A DNA stretch of 64,000 bases, from contig NZ_JAMQOT010000008.1 in assembly GCF_029502005.1 (NCBI RefSeq), positions 1 to 64,000 of the forward strand, given 5' to 3'. The notes under the pieces are model-generated. The model was not told the origin of the DNA and did not search any database. It saw only the letters and a list, made by a program, of their open reading frames with translations. This document shows positions 50,616 through 58,237 of this stretch, one piece after another. The DNA comes from Natrinema salsiterrestre. GTDB lineage: Archaea > Halobacteriota > Halobacteria > Halobacteriales > Natrialbaceae. The position numbers were made by a program, and so were the translations under genes. How positions within the stretch are numbered: the stretch's first letter is position 1; each line of letters opens with the position of its first letter.

Positions 50616-51491
50616 CTAGAGATCGGCTCGCTGGAACCGATAGTAGCCGATCGCGACGGGCACGACCGCCCAGACCACCAGGACGACGATACCGAACCAG
50701 TCCTGCAGGTAGAACGGCGCGTCGCCCGGGTAGCGTTCGGCGGGCGTCATCTGATAGGCCTCCATCGACTGCAGCCCGTACTGGAACTGGAAGGGGAAGA
50801 TCGAGCCCTCGACGACGGTGTTGGCCAGATTGGTGTACGCGAAGATCGGGTTGAACTGCTCGAGGACCAGATACCACGTCTCGGCCTCGACCGGCACGGA
50901 CTCGTCGTAGATGAGGTAGTACGGGCCGGCGGTGAGCAGTTCCCACAGGGCGATCAACACCATGTAGAGACCGACGACGATGGCCATCGACTTCCCGCGC
51001 GTGGAAACGGCGGCGGAGACGCCGACGGCCAGACCGACGAAGGTCGTCCCGAAGAGTAGTGACACCGCGGCGAAGCCGAGCCACTCGAGGAACGGGACCG
51101 AGCCGAAGAGGACCGCCCCGAGGACCAGCGAGACGAGGAAGGCGAGCCCGATGGCGACCCCCACGACGGCCGTCCGGCCGAGGAGTTTGCCGAAGACGAC
51201 ATCGGTCCGGTTCGGCGGCAGGCCGAGCAGGAGCTTGACGCTTCCCGACCGCCGTTCCCCGACGACGGCCATGTAGCCGGCGATCAGGGCGGCGACCGGT
51301 AGAATGACCTGCAACGGGACGCCGAGGAAGCTGAGGACTTCGGCAGCGGTGATATCGTCGGCCGTGTACCAGATTGCGACGTAGCCGACGGCGACGAGCC
51401 CGACGAGCAGCCCGATCAGCGACCAGAGGAGCTTCGACCGGCCGGCGTCCTCGAACTCCTTGCGAGCGACGGTCGCGATATGCGAGGTCAT
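50616..51491 (-). CDS. ABC transporter permease (ABC-2 type)
   Basis: The 291-residue protein has six transmembrane helices: LLWSLIGLLVGLVAVGYVAI, VILPVAALIAGYMAVV, TAVVGVAIGLAFLVSLVLGA, the segment around FLEWLGFAAVSLLFG, MAIVVGLYMVLIALWELL, and the C-terminal IVVLVVWAVVPVAIGYYRF. The family pattern GERRSGSVKLLLGLPPNRTD after helix 2 is typical of ABC-2 exporters. Its ATG overlaps the stop of the ATPase gene. It probably exports a drug, peptide or lipid. Confidence 0.88.
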   Translation of the reverse strand: MTSHIATVARKEFEDAGRSKLLWSLIGLLVGLVAVGYVAIWYTADDITAAEVLSFLGVPLQVILPVAALIAGYMAVVGERRSGSVKLLLGLPPNRTDVVFGKLLGRTAVVGVAIGLAFLVSLVLGAVLFGSVPFLEWLGFAAVSLLFGTTFVGLAVGVSAAVSTRGKSMAIVVGLYMVLIALWELLTAGPYYLIYDESVPVEAETWYLVLEQFNPIFAYTNLANTVVEGSIFPFQFQYGLQSMEAYQMTPAERYPGDAPFYLQDWFGIVVLVVWAVVPVAIGYYRFQRADL

Positions 51492-52453
51492 CGCGCCGCC
51501 TCCGTTTCGGTCGTCACCGCATCGGCCGTCCCGGATCGCCCCTCGTCGCCGTTCGTCAGCGCGGTAAACAGCGACTCGAGCGAGACCTCCTCGATCCGTA
51601 CGTCCCGAATCGTCGCCCCCGCATCGGCGAGCGCGGTCACGACGGTCGCCTTCGCCGCCGGGTCGACGACCGATAGCTCGAGGGTGCGTCCGGAGGCCGT
51701 CGTGTCGGCGACCCCTTCCAGCGAGGTGACGAGATCGCGGGCCCACTCGGCGGGATCCGCGAGGGTCAGCGCCATCGTCGCACCGCCGCCGAGTTCCGCG
51801 CGGAGCCCGTCGATCGTGTCGACGGCGACGAGTTCGCCCTCGTTCAACACGCCGACGCGATCGCAAACCGCCTCGACGTGCTCGAGGATGTGACTCGAGA
51901 AGAAGACGGTCGTCCCGCGCTCGGCTTCGCCGCGGACGAGGTCCTGCATCTCGCGGATACCGTGGGGGTCGAGCCCCGTGGATGGTTCGTCCATGATGAG
52001 GAGGTCGGGATCGCCGACCAGAGCCATGCCGGTGGCGAGGCGCTGGCGCATCCCCTTGGAGTAGTCGCCGGCCGGGCGGTCGCCGTCCTCGGCCGAGAGC
52101 CCGACGCGCGCCAGGATTTCGTCCGGATCGTCGTCGGTCCCTTTCGTCTTCCCGGCGAACTCGAGGTGGCGTCGACCCGACAGGCGGGGATAGACGTCGA
52201 ACCCCTCCGGCAGCACGCCGACGCGGGGACTGATGTCGTCGCTCTCGTCCTGAGCGTCGTACCCCAGTACCGTCGCCGAGCCCGCCGTCGGGCGCGTCAG
52301 GTCCAGTAGCATGTCGATCGTCGTCGACTTCCCCGCCCCGTTCGGGCCGAGAAAACCGAACACCTCGCCGTCGGCGACAGTGAGGTCGAGGTCGTCGACG
52401 GCGGTGATCTCCCCGTACTCCTTCGTCAATCCGGACGTCTCGATCGCAGTCAT
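51488..52453 (-). CDS. ABC transporter ATP-binding protein
   Basis: The 321-residue ATPase has Walker A GFLGPNGAGKSTTIDMLLDL, the signature YSKGMRQRLATGMALVGDPD with Walker B LLIMDEPSTGLDP, and a C-terminal domain of about 100 residues common in drug and polyether-type exporters. Together with the overlapping permease it forms an exporter. It is divergent from the HTH gene at 52556, and the operator-like palindrome (52493-52521) lies in the intervening region. Confidence 0.93.
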   Translation of the reverse strand: MTAIETSGLTKEYGEITAVDDLDLTVADGEVFGFLGPNGAGKSTTIDMLLDLTRPTAGSATVLGYDAQDESDDISPRVGVLPEGFDVYPRLSGRRHLEFAGKTKGTDDDPDEILARVGLSAEDGDRPAGDYSKGMRQRLATGMALVGDPDLLIMDEPSTGLDPHGIREMQDLVRGEAERGTTVFFSSHILEHVEAVCDRVGVLNEGELVAVDTIDGLRAELGGGATMALTLADPAEWARDLVTSLEGVADTTASGRTLELSVVDPAAKATVVTALADAGATIRDVRIEEVSLESLFTALTNGDEGRSGTADAVTTETEAAR

Positions 52454-52492
52454 TCCGGTCGGCGCTACGTGCGCTGGGAAGGTAATCCGGGG

Positions 52493-52521
52493 CCCACAGT
52501 TTCACGCTCCGAAACTGTGGG
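52493..52521. promoter_or_regulatory. perfect 11-bp inverted repeat, candidate operator
   Basis: CCCACAGTTTC (52493-52503), spacer ACGCTCC, GAAACTGTGGG (52511-52521). It ends immediately before the TATA element (cttttata, 52523-52530) of the HTH gene and lies 40 bases upstream of the ABC ATPase start, so it could control both. The 18-bp centre-to-centre spacing suits a winged-helix dimer. No other copy was noticed. Confidence 0.65.
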
Positions 52522-52555
52522 TTCTTTTATATCATCCTGTCATACGAACGACCGA

Positions 52556-52897
52556 ATGACCGACGATGAGGATCGGGAAGTGCTCGCCCTCCTCGACGAC
52601 GAGTACGCGCGCCGCATCCTCATCGCCGCGAGCGAGGAACCGATGTCCGTCGACCGACTCACCGAGCGTTGCGACGCCTCCCCGCCGACGATCTATCGGC
52701 GGATCGAACGGCTCGCGGACCAGGGGTTCCTCGACGAATACCAGGAGCACGATCCGGATGGACACCACTACAAGACCTACAGCACCCGACTCGAGCGCGT
52801 TGCGATCGAGATCGCCGAGGGGTCGATGGAGATGGACGTGTATCGCCGCGACGAAGATCCCGCCGACCGGTTCACCCGGTTATTCGAGGACCTGTGA
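52556..52897 (+). CDS. ArsR-like winged-helix regulator
   Basis: The 113-residue protein has MTDDEDREVLALLDDEYARR, then VDRLTERCDASPPTIYRRIE for the recognition helix and wing, and an acidic C-terminal helix. Its ATG lies about 28 bases after a ttttatat element, so it is leaderless. The frame upstream runs through the palindrome at 52493 and is rejected as coding. It probably binds that palindrome and controls itself and the divergent ABC exporter. Its TGA overlaps the next start (GTGA). Confidence 0.82.
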   Translation: MTDDEDREVLALLDDEYARRILIAASEEPMSVDRLTERCDASPPTIYRRIERLADQGFLDEYQEHDPDGHHYKTYSTRLERVAIEIAEGSMEMDVYRRDEDPADRFTRLFEDL

Positions 52898-53220
52898 TCG
52901 GCATGCTCGGCTTCCCCATCCAGACCGTCGACGGCGGCACGACGGCGGTCGCGATCGCGGTCTTCGCCGGACAGGCGACCGCCTTCGCGATCGCGTGTTG
53001 GGTCGCGAAACGCGCCTACGACGGGTACAGAGACGCCCGGCGGCCCCCGCTGCTCTGGCTGGCGCTCGGCATTACGCTGCTCGCCGCGGTGCCGACGATC
53101 ATTCGCTTCCTGCTCCCGACGGTCTTCGGAGCGTCGTCGGTGATCACGGCCGTCCCCGCCAGCCTCAGCGAGATCGTCGGCCTCACCGCGATCCTCTACA
53201 CCGTCTACGGCCGGCCGTGA
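52894..53220 (+). CDS. small membrane protein, DUF7521-like (108 aa)
   Basis: The product has three hydrophobic helices (FAGQATAFAIACWVAKRAYD, LLWLALGITLLAAVPTIIRF, LSEIVGLTAILYTVYGR). It starts by GTG at 52894, overlapping the regulator's stop; the ATG at 52903 is an alternative. Small proteins of this kind (DUF7521) commonly follow ArsR-like regulators in haloarchaea, so they may be a membrane partner of the regulator. The next gene is a paralogue with the same three-helix layout. Confidence 0.72.
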   Translation: MIGMLGFPIQTVDGGTTAVAIAVFAGQATAFAIACWVAKRAYDGYRDARRPPLLWLALGITLLAAVPTIIRFLLPTVFGASSVITAVPASLSEIVGLTAILYTVYGRP

Positions 53221-53239
53221 GAGGAATCGCTACCGGTCG

Positions 53240-53620
53240 ATGCGGCAGCCGGGGGTGCGACCGGTGACCGCGAGTATCGCTCCGCTCAGTGCCGCCGTGG
53301 GCTCCGTCCTCGAGGCGGTGACGACGGCGGTCGGTCTCGACGAGACGACGACGATCTTCTTCGCCGGGATGGCGAGCGCCGCGCTCGGGACGGTCGTGAC
53401 CTGGACCGCCTATCGAGGGTACGCTCGCAACGCCAGCCGGCCGATGCTGTTCCTCGCCGTCGGCGTCGCCTTCCTCACCGTCGTCCCCTTCGTGCTATCA
53501 CACGCGATCGACTGGGCGACCGGTGCGGCCGATGCGACGGTACTGCTCGTCGTCACCGCCTGCCACCTGCTCGGACTGCTCGCGATCGTTCGCTCGTTCA
53601 GGAGGCCCGATTCCGAATGA
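53240..53620 (+). CDS. small membrane protein, DUF7521-like paralogue (126 aa)
   Basis: A second three-helix protein (IFFAGMASAALGTVVTWTAY, RPMLFLAVGVAFLTVVPFVL, VLLVVTACHLLGLLAIVRSF) with an N-terminal extension of 20 residues. Its pattern, including the Arg-containing loop after helix 1 (YRGYARNASRP, against KRAYDGYRDARRP in the first gene), shows that it is a tandem duplicate. Its TGA overlaps the ATG of the sensor-domain gene, so the group is one transcript. Confidence 0.72.
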   Translation: MRQPGVRPVTASIAPLSAAVGSVLEAVTTAVGLDETTTIFFAGMASAALGTVVTWTAYRGYARNASRPMLFLAVGVAFLTVVPFVLSHAIDWATGAADATVLLVVTACHLLGLLAIVRSFRRPDSE

Positions 53621-54480
53621 GATCGACGCGTCCGTCATCGCCCCTCACCGCGGCCGGAACAGCACTCGAACGCGCTCGGACCGCGAGCCGCTGGTTCTTC
53701 GGCGTCGCCGCTCGAAAACAGACGTACTACAATCTCCTGTATCTCTTGCTCGCGTTCCCGCTGGGGATGGGCTACTTCACCGTCCTCCTGACCGGATTTG
53801 CGGTCCCGATCGGTCTCGCGTTCGCGGTCGCCGATCTGGCCACGTCGGAACCCGTCGCGATCCTGTTCGCCGGGATTCCGCTCGCGCTCGTTCTGTTGGT
53901 CATGGGTGTTCCGAGCGTCCTGATCACTCTGTTCGCTTCGATCGAGTTGACCGCCCTCGAGCGAGTCCTCGCCGGTCGATTGCTCGGCGCCGACATTCCG
54001 ACGTCCGAACCGCCTCGAGGCGTTCGCGAGCGGGTGCGACGGCTCGTCTCGGATCGCGGGACGTGGAAGGGTCTCGGGTACCTGTTCAGCAAGTTCGTAC
54101 TGGGATTCGTCTCGTTTCTCCTCCTCACCGTTAGCTTCGCGTTCACGTACGTGCTGGTCGCCGCACCGCTGCACTACCGGAACGATCTGGTCGGCATCCA
54201 CGTCGGCGATCCGATCGAGTTCGTCCCCGAACTCACGTACCAACACGACGGCTGGACCATCGACATCTCCCCGGTCACGCTCTCGATCGCCGACGGCGAG
54301 TTGATCTCCCTGTACGTCGACTCGCTTCCGGCGGCCCTGGTCGTCACGGCGGTCGGCGTCCTCGTCGGGCTCGTCGTCTTGCACCTCCTCAACGCCGTCG
54401 CGTGGCTGTCCGCCCGCTATGCGGAACTGCTGTTGGGGAACACGCAGCCGTCGATCGGCAGCCGGGTCGTCGACCGGTAA
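53617..54480 (+). CDS. membrane 'putative sensor' domain protein
   Basis: The 287-residue protein has about six transmembrane helices, starting with TYYNLLYLLLAFPLGMGYFT, then LLLTVSFAFTYVLVAAPLHY and a final LVVTAVGVLVGLVVLHLLNA. This matches the putative sensor domain family (PF13796), found in haloarchaea and actinobacteria, often near ArsR or two-component regulators. The extracytoplasmic loop (about residues 190-235, EFVPELTYQHDGWTIDISPV) could bind a ligand. It is the last gene of the operon starting at 52556. Confidence 0.8.
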   Translation: MRSTRPSSPLTAAGTALERARTASRWFFGVAARKQTYYNLLYLLLAFPLGMGYFTVLLTGFAVPIGLAFAVADLATSEPVAILFAGIPLALVLLVMGVPSVLITLFASIELTALERVLAGRLLGADIPTSEPPRGVRERVRRLVSDRGTWKGLGYLFSKFVLGFVSFLLLTVSFAFTYVLVAAPLHYRNDLVGIHVGDPIEFVPELTYQHDGWTIDISPVTLSIADGELISLYVDSLPAALVVTAVGVLVGLVVLHLLNAVAWLSARYAELLLGNTQPSIGSRVVDR

Positions 54481-54838
54481 CGCGTCGGCCGTTCGACCGC
54501 GGACGGTCGCTCCGCGTGGCCGATCCGACCGGTACCAAAATCGTTTGGGAACACTGATATGTCAAGGGAACCCTTACCGATGCATTGCGGCAGGGGCACC
54601 CACCAGACCACCCCCTCCCCCACCGACCCCTGCCGTTCACCTCCCGAATTCCGTTTCCACCCGCTCCCACCCCACTTGCCGTTTTGCGTTTCGGTCGTCG
54701 ACCGAGCCCGAGAACCGGTGTCGAATTCCCGACGAACCCGCCCGATGGCGCAATTCGAGCCGGTTCGCCGAGATGCCGGAAAATCCCGCCACGTCCGGAC
54801 CGAAGGAGTGTTTTGTGTCCGGTCCCTGCTAGTCACCA
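54481..54838. other. 358-base intergenic stretch with a C-rich inverted repeat
   Basis: It contains AAGGGAACCCTT (54564-54575), then CGGCAGGGG (54588-54596) and CCCCTGCCG (54627-54635), a perfect 9-bp inverted repeat around a 30-base, C-rich loop. The minus strand of the loop and the following bases has several runs of three to five G, a possible quadruplex. The first part may be the transcription end of the sensor gene; the last 60 bases hold the sufS promoter (tgttttgtg about 27 bases upstream). Confidence 0.5.
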
Positions 54839-56086
54839 ATGAGTCAACAGAACCTCGAGTCGCTCGACGTCGGGGCGATCCGGGAGGAGTTCCCGATCCT
54901 CCAGCGGGAGTTCAGCGGCGAGCAGCTCGTCTATCTCGACAACGCGGCGACGACCCAGACGCCCGATTCGGTCGTCGACGCGATGAGCGACTACTACCGG
55001 GAGTACAACGCGAACGTCCACCGCGGGATCCACCACCTGAGTCAGGAGGCCTCGATCGCCTACGAGGAGGCCCACGACCGCGTCGCCGAGTTCATCGGCG
55101 CGAGCGGCGGCCGCGAGGAGATCGTCTTCACGAAGAACACGACCGAAGCGGAGAACCTGGTCGGCTACTCGTGGGGGCTGAACGAACTCGGCCCCGGCGA
55201 CGAGGTCGTCCTCACGGAGATGGAACACCACGCCTCGCTGGTCACGTGGCAGCAGATCGGCAAGCGCACGGGTGCCGACGTCAAGTACATCCGAGTCACG
55301 GAGGACGGCCGCCTCGACATGGATCACGCCCGCGAACTCATCACGGACGACACCGCGATGGTCTCGGCGGTTCACGTCTCGAACACGCTCGGGACCGTCA
55401 ACCCCGTCTCCGAGCTCGTCGACATCGCCCACGACCGCGACGCGCTGGCGTTCATCGACGGCGCGCAGGCCGTCCCCAACCGCCCCGTCGACGTCGAGGC
55501 AATAGATGCCGACTTCTACGCCTTTTCCGGTCACAAGATGGCCGGCCCAACCGGGATCGGCGTCCTCTACGGCAAGGAGGAGATCCTCGAGTCGATGCAG
55601 CCGTACCTCTACGGCGGCGACATGATCACGAAGGTCACCTTCGAGGAGTCGACCTGGAACGAGCTCCCCTGGAAGTTCGAGGCCGGGACGCCACAGATCG
55701 CCGAAGCGGTCGGCCTCGTCGCCGCGATCGACTACCTCGAGGAGATCGGCATGGAGCGCATCGAGGCCCACGAGGAGGAGATGGCCCGCTACGCCTACGA
55801 ACAACTCGACGCGGAGCCGGACGTCGAAATCTACGGCCCCGAACCCGGCTCCGATCGGGGCGGCCTCGTCAGCTTCAACCTCGAGAGCGTCCACGCCCAC
55901 GACCTCGCCTCGATCATGAACGACCACGCGGTCGCGATCCGCGCCGGCGACCACTGCACCCAGCCGCTCCACGACAAGCTGGGGGTCGCGGCGTCGGCTC
56001 GAGCCTCCTTCTACGTCTACAACACGAAGGAGGAAATCGACAAGTTGGTCGACGCCATCGACGACGCGCGTCAGCTGTTCGCGTAA
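54839..56086 (+). CDS. sufS: cysteine desulfurase SufS
   Basis: The 415-residue PLP enzyme starts MSQQNLESLDVGAIREEFPI and has YLDNAATTQTPDSVVDAMSD, the PLP lysine in FSGHKMAGPTGIGVLYGK, and the catalytic Cys in RAGDHCTQPLHDKLGV, the type II (SufS/CsdA) pattern. It removes sulfur from cysteine for Fe-S assembly, with SufU (59039) as the likely acceptor or scaffold. The gene stands alone; sufBCD are not in the window. Confidence 0.95.
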   Translation: MSQQNLESLDVGAIREEFPILQREFSGEQLVYLDNAATTQTPDSVVDAMSDYYREYNANVHRGIHHLSQEASIAYEEAHDRVAEFIGASGGREEIVFTKNTTEAENLVGYSWGLNELGPGDEVVLTEMEHHASLVTWQQIGKRTGADVKYIRVTEDGRLDMDHARELITDDTAMVSAVHVSNTLGTVNPVSELVDIAHDRDALAFIDGAQAVPNRPVDVEAIDADFYAFSGHKMAGPTGIGVLYGKEEILESMQPYLYGGDMITKVTFEESTWNELPWKFEAGTPQIAEAVGLVAAIDYLEEIGMERIEAHEEEMARYAYEQLDAEPDVEIYGPEPGSDRGGLVSFNLESVHAHDLASIMNDHAVAIRAGDHCTQPLHDKLGVAASARASFYVYNTKEEIDKLVDAIDDARQLFA

Positions 56087-56294
56087 GCGAACGCCGATCA
56101 CGAGGTGCTGTCGGCTATATTTTTCGACGCAGACCAGTGACCGAGAAGTAGCGAACGCGCCCGATACACGGCGCACCCAGCCACACCGGAGACTGACACC
56201 GGTGAGGAATCGAGCGGCGAACTGGTCCGACACCGCGGGAGGCCGTTACGAGTAGTGGAAACCCTTACCTATGAAGGAATCGTAGTTATGAATA

Positions 56295-56597
56295 ATGAGT
56301 GCATCAGAATCATCGAGCGACTCTGAAAAGGAGATCGTCGCGGTCACCAAGCACGGTCAGGCGACGATTCCGAAGCGCTTCCGAGAGAAACTCGACATCG
56401 ACGCCCCCGGGAAAGTGCTGTTCCGAGAGACCGACGACGGCACCGTCGTCGTCGAACGGGTTCGCTCCGCGAGCGAGATGCAGGGGTTCGCCGCGCGCAG
56501 CGACCCGTCCACCGACACCCCTGCGACTGAGCTCCTTCGCGACAAACGGGCGCAGGACAAGTCCGAGCGAGACGCCCAGTTTTCGTCGGACAAATGA
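56295..56597 (+). CDS. AbrB-type antitoxin, module 2
   Basis: The 100-residue protein has the AbrB motif VTKHGQATIPKRFREKLDID near residue 20 and a C-terminal charged helix (LLRDKRAQDKSERDAQF). It is similar to the antitoxin at 63304 (GQATIPK is shared) but not closely to the one at 29882. The ATG at 56295 is about 30 bases from an AT-rich element. Its TGA overlaps the toxin ATG (ATGA). Confidence 0.87.
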   Translation: MSASESSSDSEKEIVAVTKHGQATIPKRFREKLDIDAPGKVLFRETDDGTVVVERVRSASEMQGFAARSDPSTDTPATELLRDKRAQDKSERDAQFSSDK

Positions 56598-57016
56598 CGG
56601 CGACGGCCGATCGAATCGTCTTCGACGCCGAGCCGTTAGTCGCACACGCTGCCGACGAACCGGGCGCGTCCACCGTTGCGAACTACCTCGACGCAGTCAG
56701 CGTCGACGGCAGCGACGGCTACATCAGCTGGGTGACCGTCTCCGAGGTCCGGTATATCCTCGCTCGAAAATACGATCGCGACGTCGCCGACGAGTATCTC
56801 GAGTGGGTGTTCGAGCTCGGACTCGAGCCGATCGACGTCGAGCCGGTCTGGTTCGACGCGTCCGAGCACGTCCTTGCCTCCAATCCGGCACTGGGCGATT
56901 CGTTCGCGCTGGCGACCGCGACCCACGTCGACGCGACGCTACTGGTCGGTGGCGACGACGATTACGACGACATCACCGACGTGCCAATCGAGCGCCTTCG
57001 CGACGGCTCGAGCTAA
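56594..57016 (+). CDS. VapC-like PIN-domain toxin, module 2
   Basis: The 140-residue PIN protein has D11 (RIVFDAEPLVAHAADEPG), E51 (WVTVSEVRYILARKY), D102 (NPALGDSFALATATHV) and D121 or D122 (VGGDDDYDDI). The opening FDAEPL(V/I)A and the LGDSxA motif are shared with the toxin at 63591, so modules 2 and 3 are paralogous. It acts as an RNase when not bound by the antitoxin. It ends 19 bases before the convergent CPxCG gene. Confidence 0.87.
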   Translation: MTATADRIVFDAEPLVAHAADEPGASTVANYLDAVSVDGSDGYISWVTVSEVRYILARKYDRDVADEYLEWVFELGLEPIDVEPVWFDASEHVLASNPALGDSFALATATHVDATLLVGGDDDYDDITDVPIERLRDGSS

Positions 57017-57035
57017 GTGTATCCTCGAGCCCGAC

Positions 57036-57260
57036 TCAGCCCCGCGGCGTCCGATCGAGGGTGCCCGGCAGCACCGAACAGCCGCAGGGTTCAGCGGTGC
57101 CGCTGCGCGGGCCAGTGACGGTCACGTTCGTGACGGGCTGGCCGCACACGGGGCAGTCGGGGAGTGAGAACACCCAGGGCTCGGGTGCGTCGCCCGTCTC
57201 GTCGGGATCGGATCGGTCGTCGCCGCTCGAGTCGCTGCCGGCCTCGCCGCGGTCGCTCAT
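57036..57260 (-). CDS. CPxCG small zinc-type protein, copy 2 of a duplicated unit (74 aa)
   Basis: The C-terminal half has CPVCG (36-40) and PCGC (58-61), identical in spacing to copy 1 (CX2C-X19-CXC). The N-terminal 28 residues are acidic and disordered. The frame is open to a GTG at 57329, but GGAGG (57266-57270) lies five bases before the ATG at 57260, conserved in copy 1. As there, the gene is divergent from a structured RNA and shares its promoter block. Function is unknown. Confidence 0.75.
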   Translation of the reverse strand: MSDRGEAGSDSSGDDRSDPDETGDAPEPWVFSLPDCPVCGQPVTNVTVTGPRSGTAEPCGCSVLPGTLDRTPRG

Positions 57261-57265
57261 CGCGC

Positions 57266-57270
57266 CCTCC
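57266..57270 (-). promoter_or_regulatory. ribosome binding site deciding the start of the CPxCG gene, copy 2
   Basis: GGAGG on the minus strand, five bases before the ATG at 57260. The segment GGAGGGCGCGATGAGCGAC differs from copy 1 by one base. Confidence 0.7.
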
Positions 57271-57318
57271 GCGGGTCGCGAGCGCGGGACAGAGCCGGAG
57301 CAGCCGCTGGTTCTCGAG

Positions 57319-57360
57319 GTTGATTCCACTGTCGTTCGGGACGTTTATATCCCGGTAGGA
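57319..57360. promoter_or_regulatory. shared bidirectional promoter block, copy 2
   Basis: 41 of 42 bases are identical to 28231-28272. TATA element TTTATAT at 57344-57350 within CGGGA-CGTTTATA-TCCCG. The predicted rightward start is near 57372 and the leftward start near 57321. Confidence 0.7.
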
Positions 57361-57371
57361 TGTACGCAGTC

Positions 57372-57475
57372 ATGCTTCGAGACCCTCTCGGGTTTGGAAG
57401 CAAGTCTCGGGTGCTGTGACACCCGGGGCATTTCGAGGCATGCCCCCTCCGCTCTCGCGTTTGGAGCCTTCCTTC
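57372..57475 (+). ncRNA. structured RNA, copy 2 of a duplicated family
   Basis: It begins at the same distance from the TATA element as copy 1. Hairpin 1 (57374-57401) keeps 11 pairs with two changes that swap G-U for A-U and A-U for G-U. Hairpin 2 (57408-57425) keeps CGGGTG/CACCCG with a different loop (ctgtga). Hairpin 3 (57425-57446) is a perfect 7-bp stem GGGGCAT/ATGCCCC, better than copy 1. The fourth hairpin is weak here. A frame from 57372 stops after 15 codons, arguing against a protein. The 3' end is an estimate. Confidence 0.68.
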
Positions 57476-57698
57476 CGATTAGATCGTTTACCTATAGTTA
57501 CTTATATCTACTGCTAATGGTTCAGATAACTAGCCGACGGTGCATCGACCACCCCGGAATCACCCCAGCCCAGCGCACGGTGACTCCCTCGACTCGTTAT
57601 CACGGTCGCTGCACTCGATTTCGTGAGTGTTCGCGGACTGAGACTGTCCAATTCGGCCGACAGCGGGGTTTTAACCCCCTGAATCCTACGTGTGGAAA

Positions 57699-58178
57699 AT
57701 GAGTACGGACGAAGAGCAACCGGACGAACCGATCGATATCCTCCTGGTGGAACCGAATCCCGGCGACAGCCGCCTCTTCGAGGAGAATTTCAGAGACGGA
57801 AAGCTCGTCAACACCGTCGATATCGTCCCCGACGGAGAGGAAGCGCTCGATTTCGTCCATCAGCGAAACGAGTACGCGGACAGAGAGTGTCCGGACATCG
57901 TCCTCCTCGAGCCCCAGCTTCCCGGCAAGAGCGGGATCGAGGTCCTCTCGGAGCTGAAAAACGACCCCGGGTTGAGCGATATTCCGGTCATCGTGCTCAC
58001 GAGTTCGGACGCGGGAGAGAAGATCGTGCAGTCGCACGGGATCGAGGCGGACAGCTATATGCAAAAACCGCTCGAGCCCGGGGATTTCGTCGACTTCGTC
58101 CGGTCGATCGAGGAGTTCTGGGTCGCGATCGTCCAAAGGTCGGCGGAGCAACCCGCAACCGATTCGAATCGGAACTGA
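57699..58178 (+). CDS. atypical receiver-domain protein (phospho-acceptor Asp replaced by Glu)
   Basis: The 159-residue protein resembles Rcp1-type haloarchaeal response regulators along its length (ILLVEPNPGDSRLFEENF, VIVLTSSDAGEKIVQSHG, MQKPLEPGDFVDFVRSIEEF). The phospho-acceptor Asp is Glu (E71 in VLLEPQLPGKSG), and the second acid of the pocket is Pro (E18-P19), while T101 and K123 remain. It is therefore probably not phosphorylated in the normal way and may be locked in one state. A ttttaa element centred in GGGGTTTTAACCCC (57665-57678) lies 28 bases upstream of the ATG. Confidence 0.85.
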   Translation: MSTDEEQPDEPIDILLVEPNPGDSRLFEENFRDGKLVNTVDIVPDGEEALDFVHQRNEYADRECPDIVLLEPQLPGKSGIEVLSELKNDPGLSDIPVIVLTSSDAGEKIVQSHGIEADSYMQKPLEPGDFVDFVRSIEEFWVAIVQRSAEQPATDSNRN

Positions 58179-58237
58179 CCGACGACCGCCGTCGATGACG
58201 GCGCGCTTATGCCCCGGTCGCCGGAACACGACCGACG

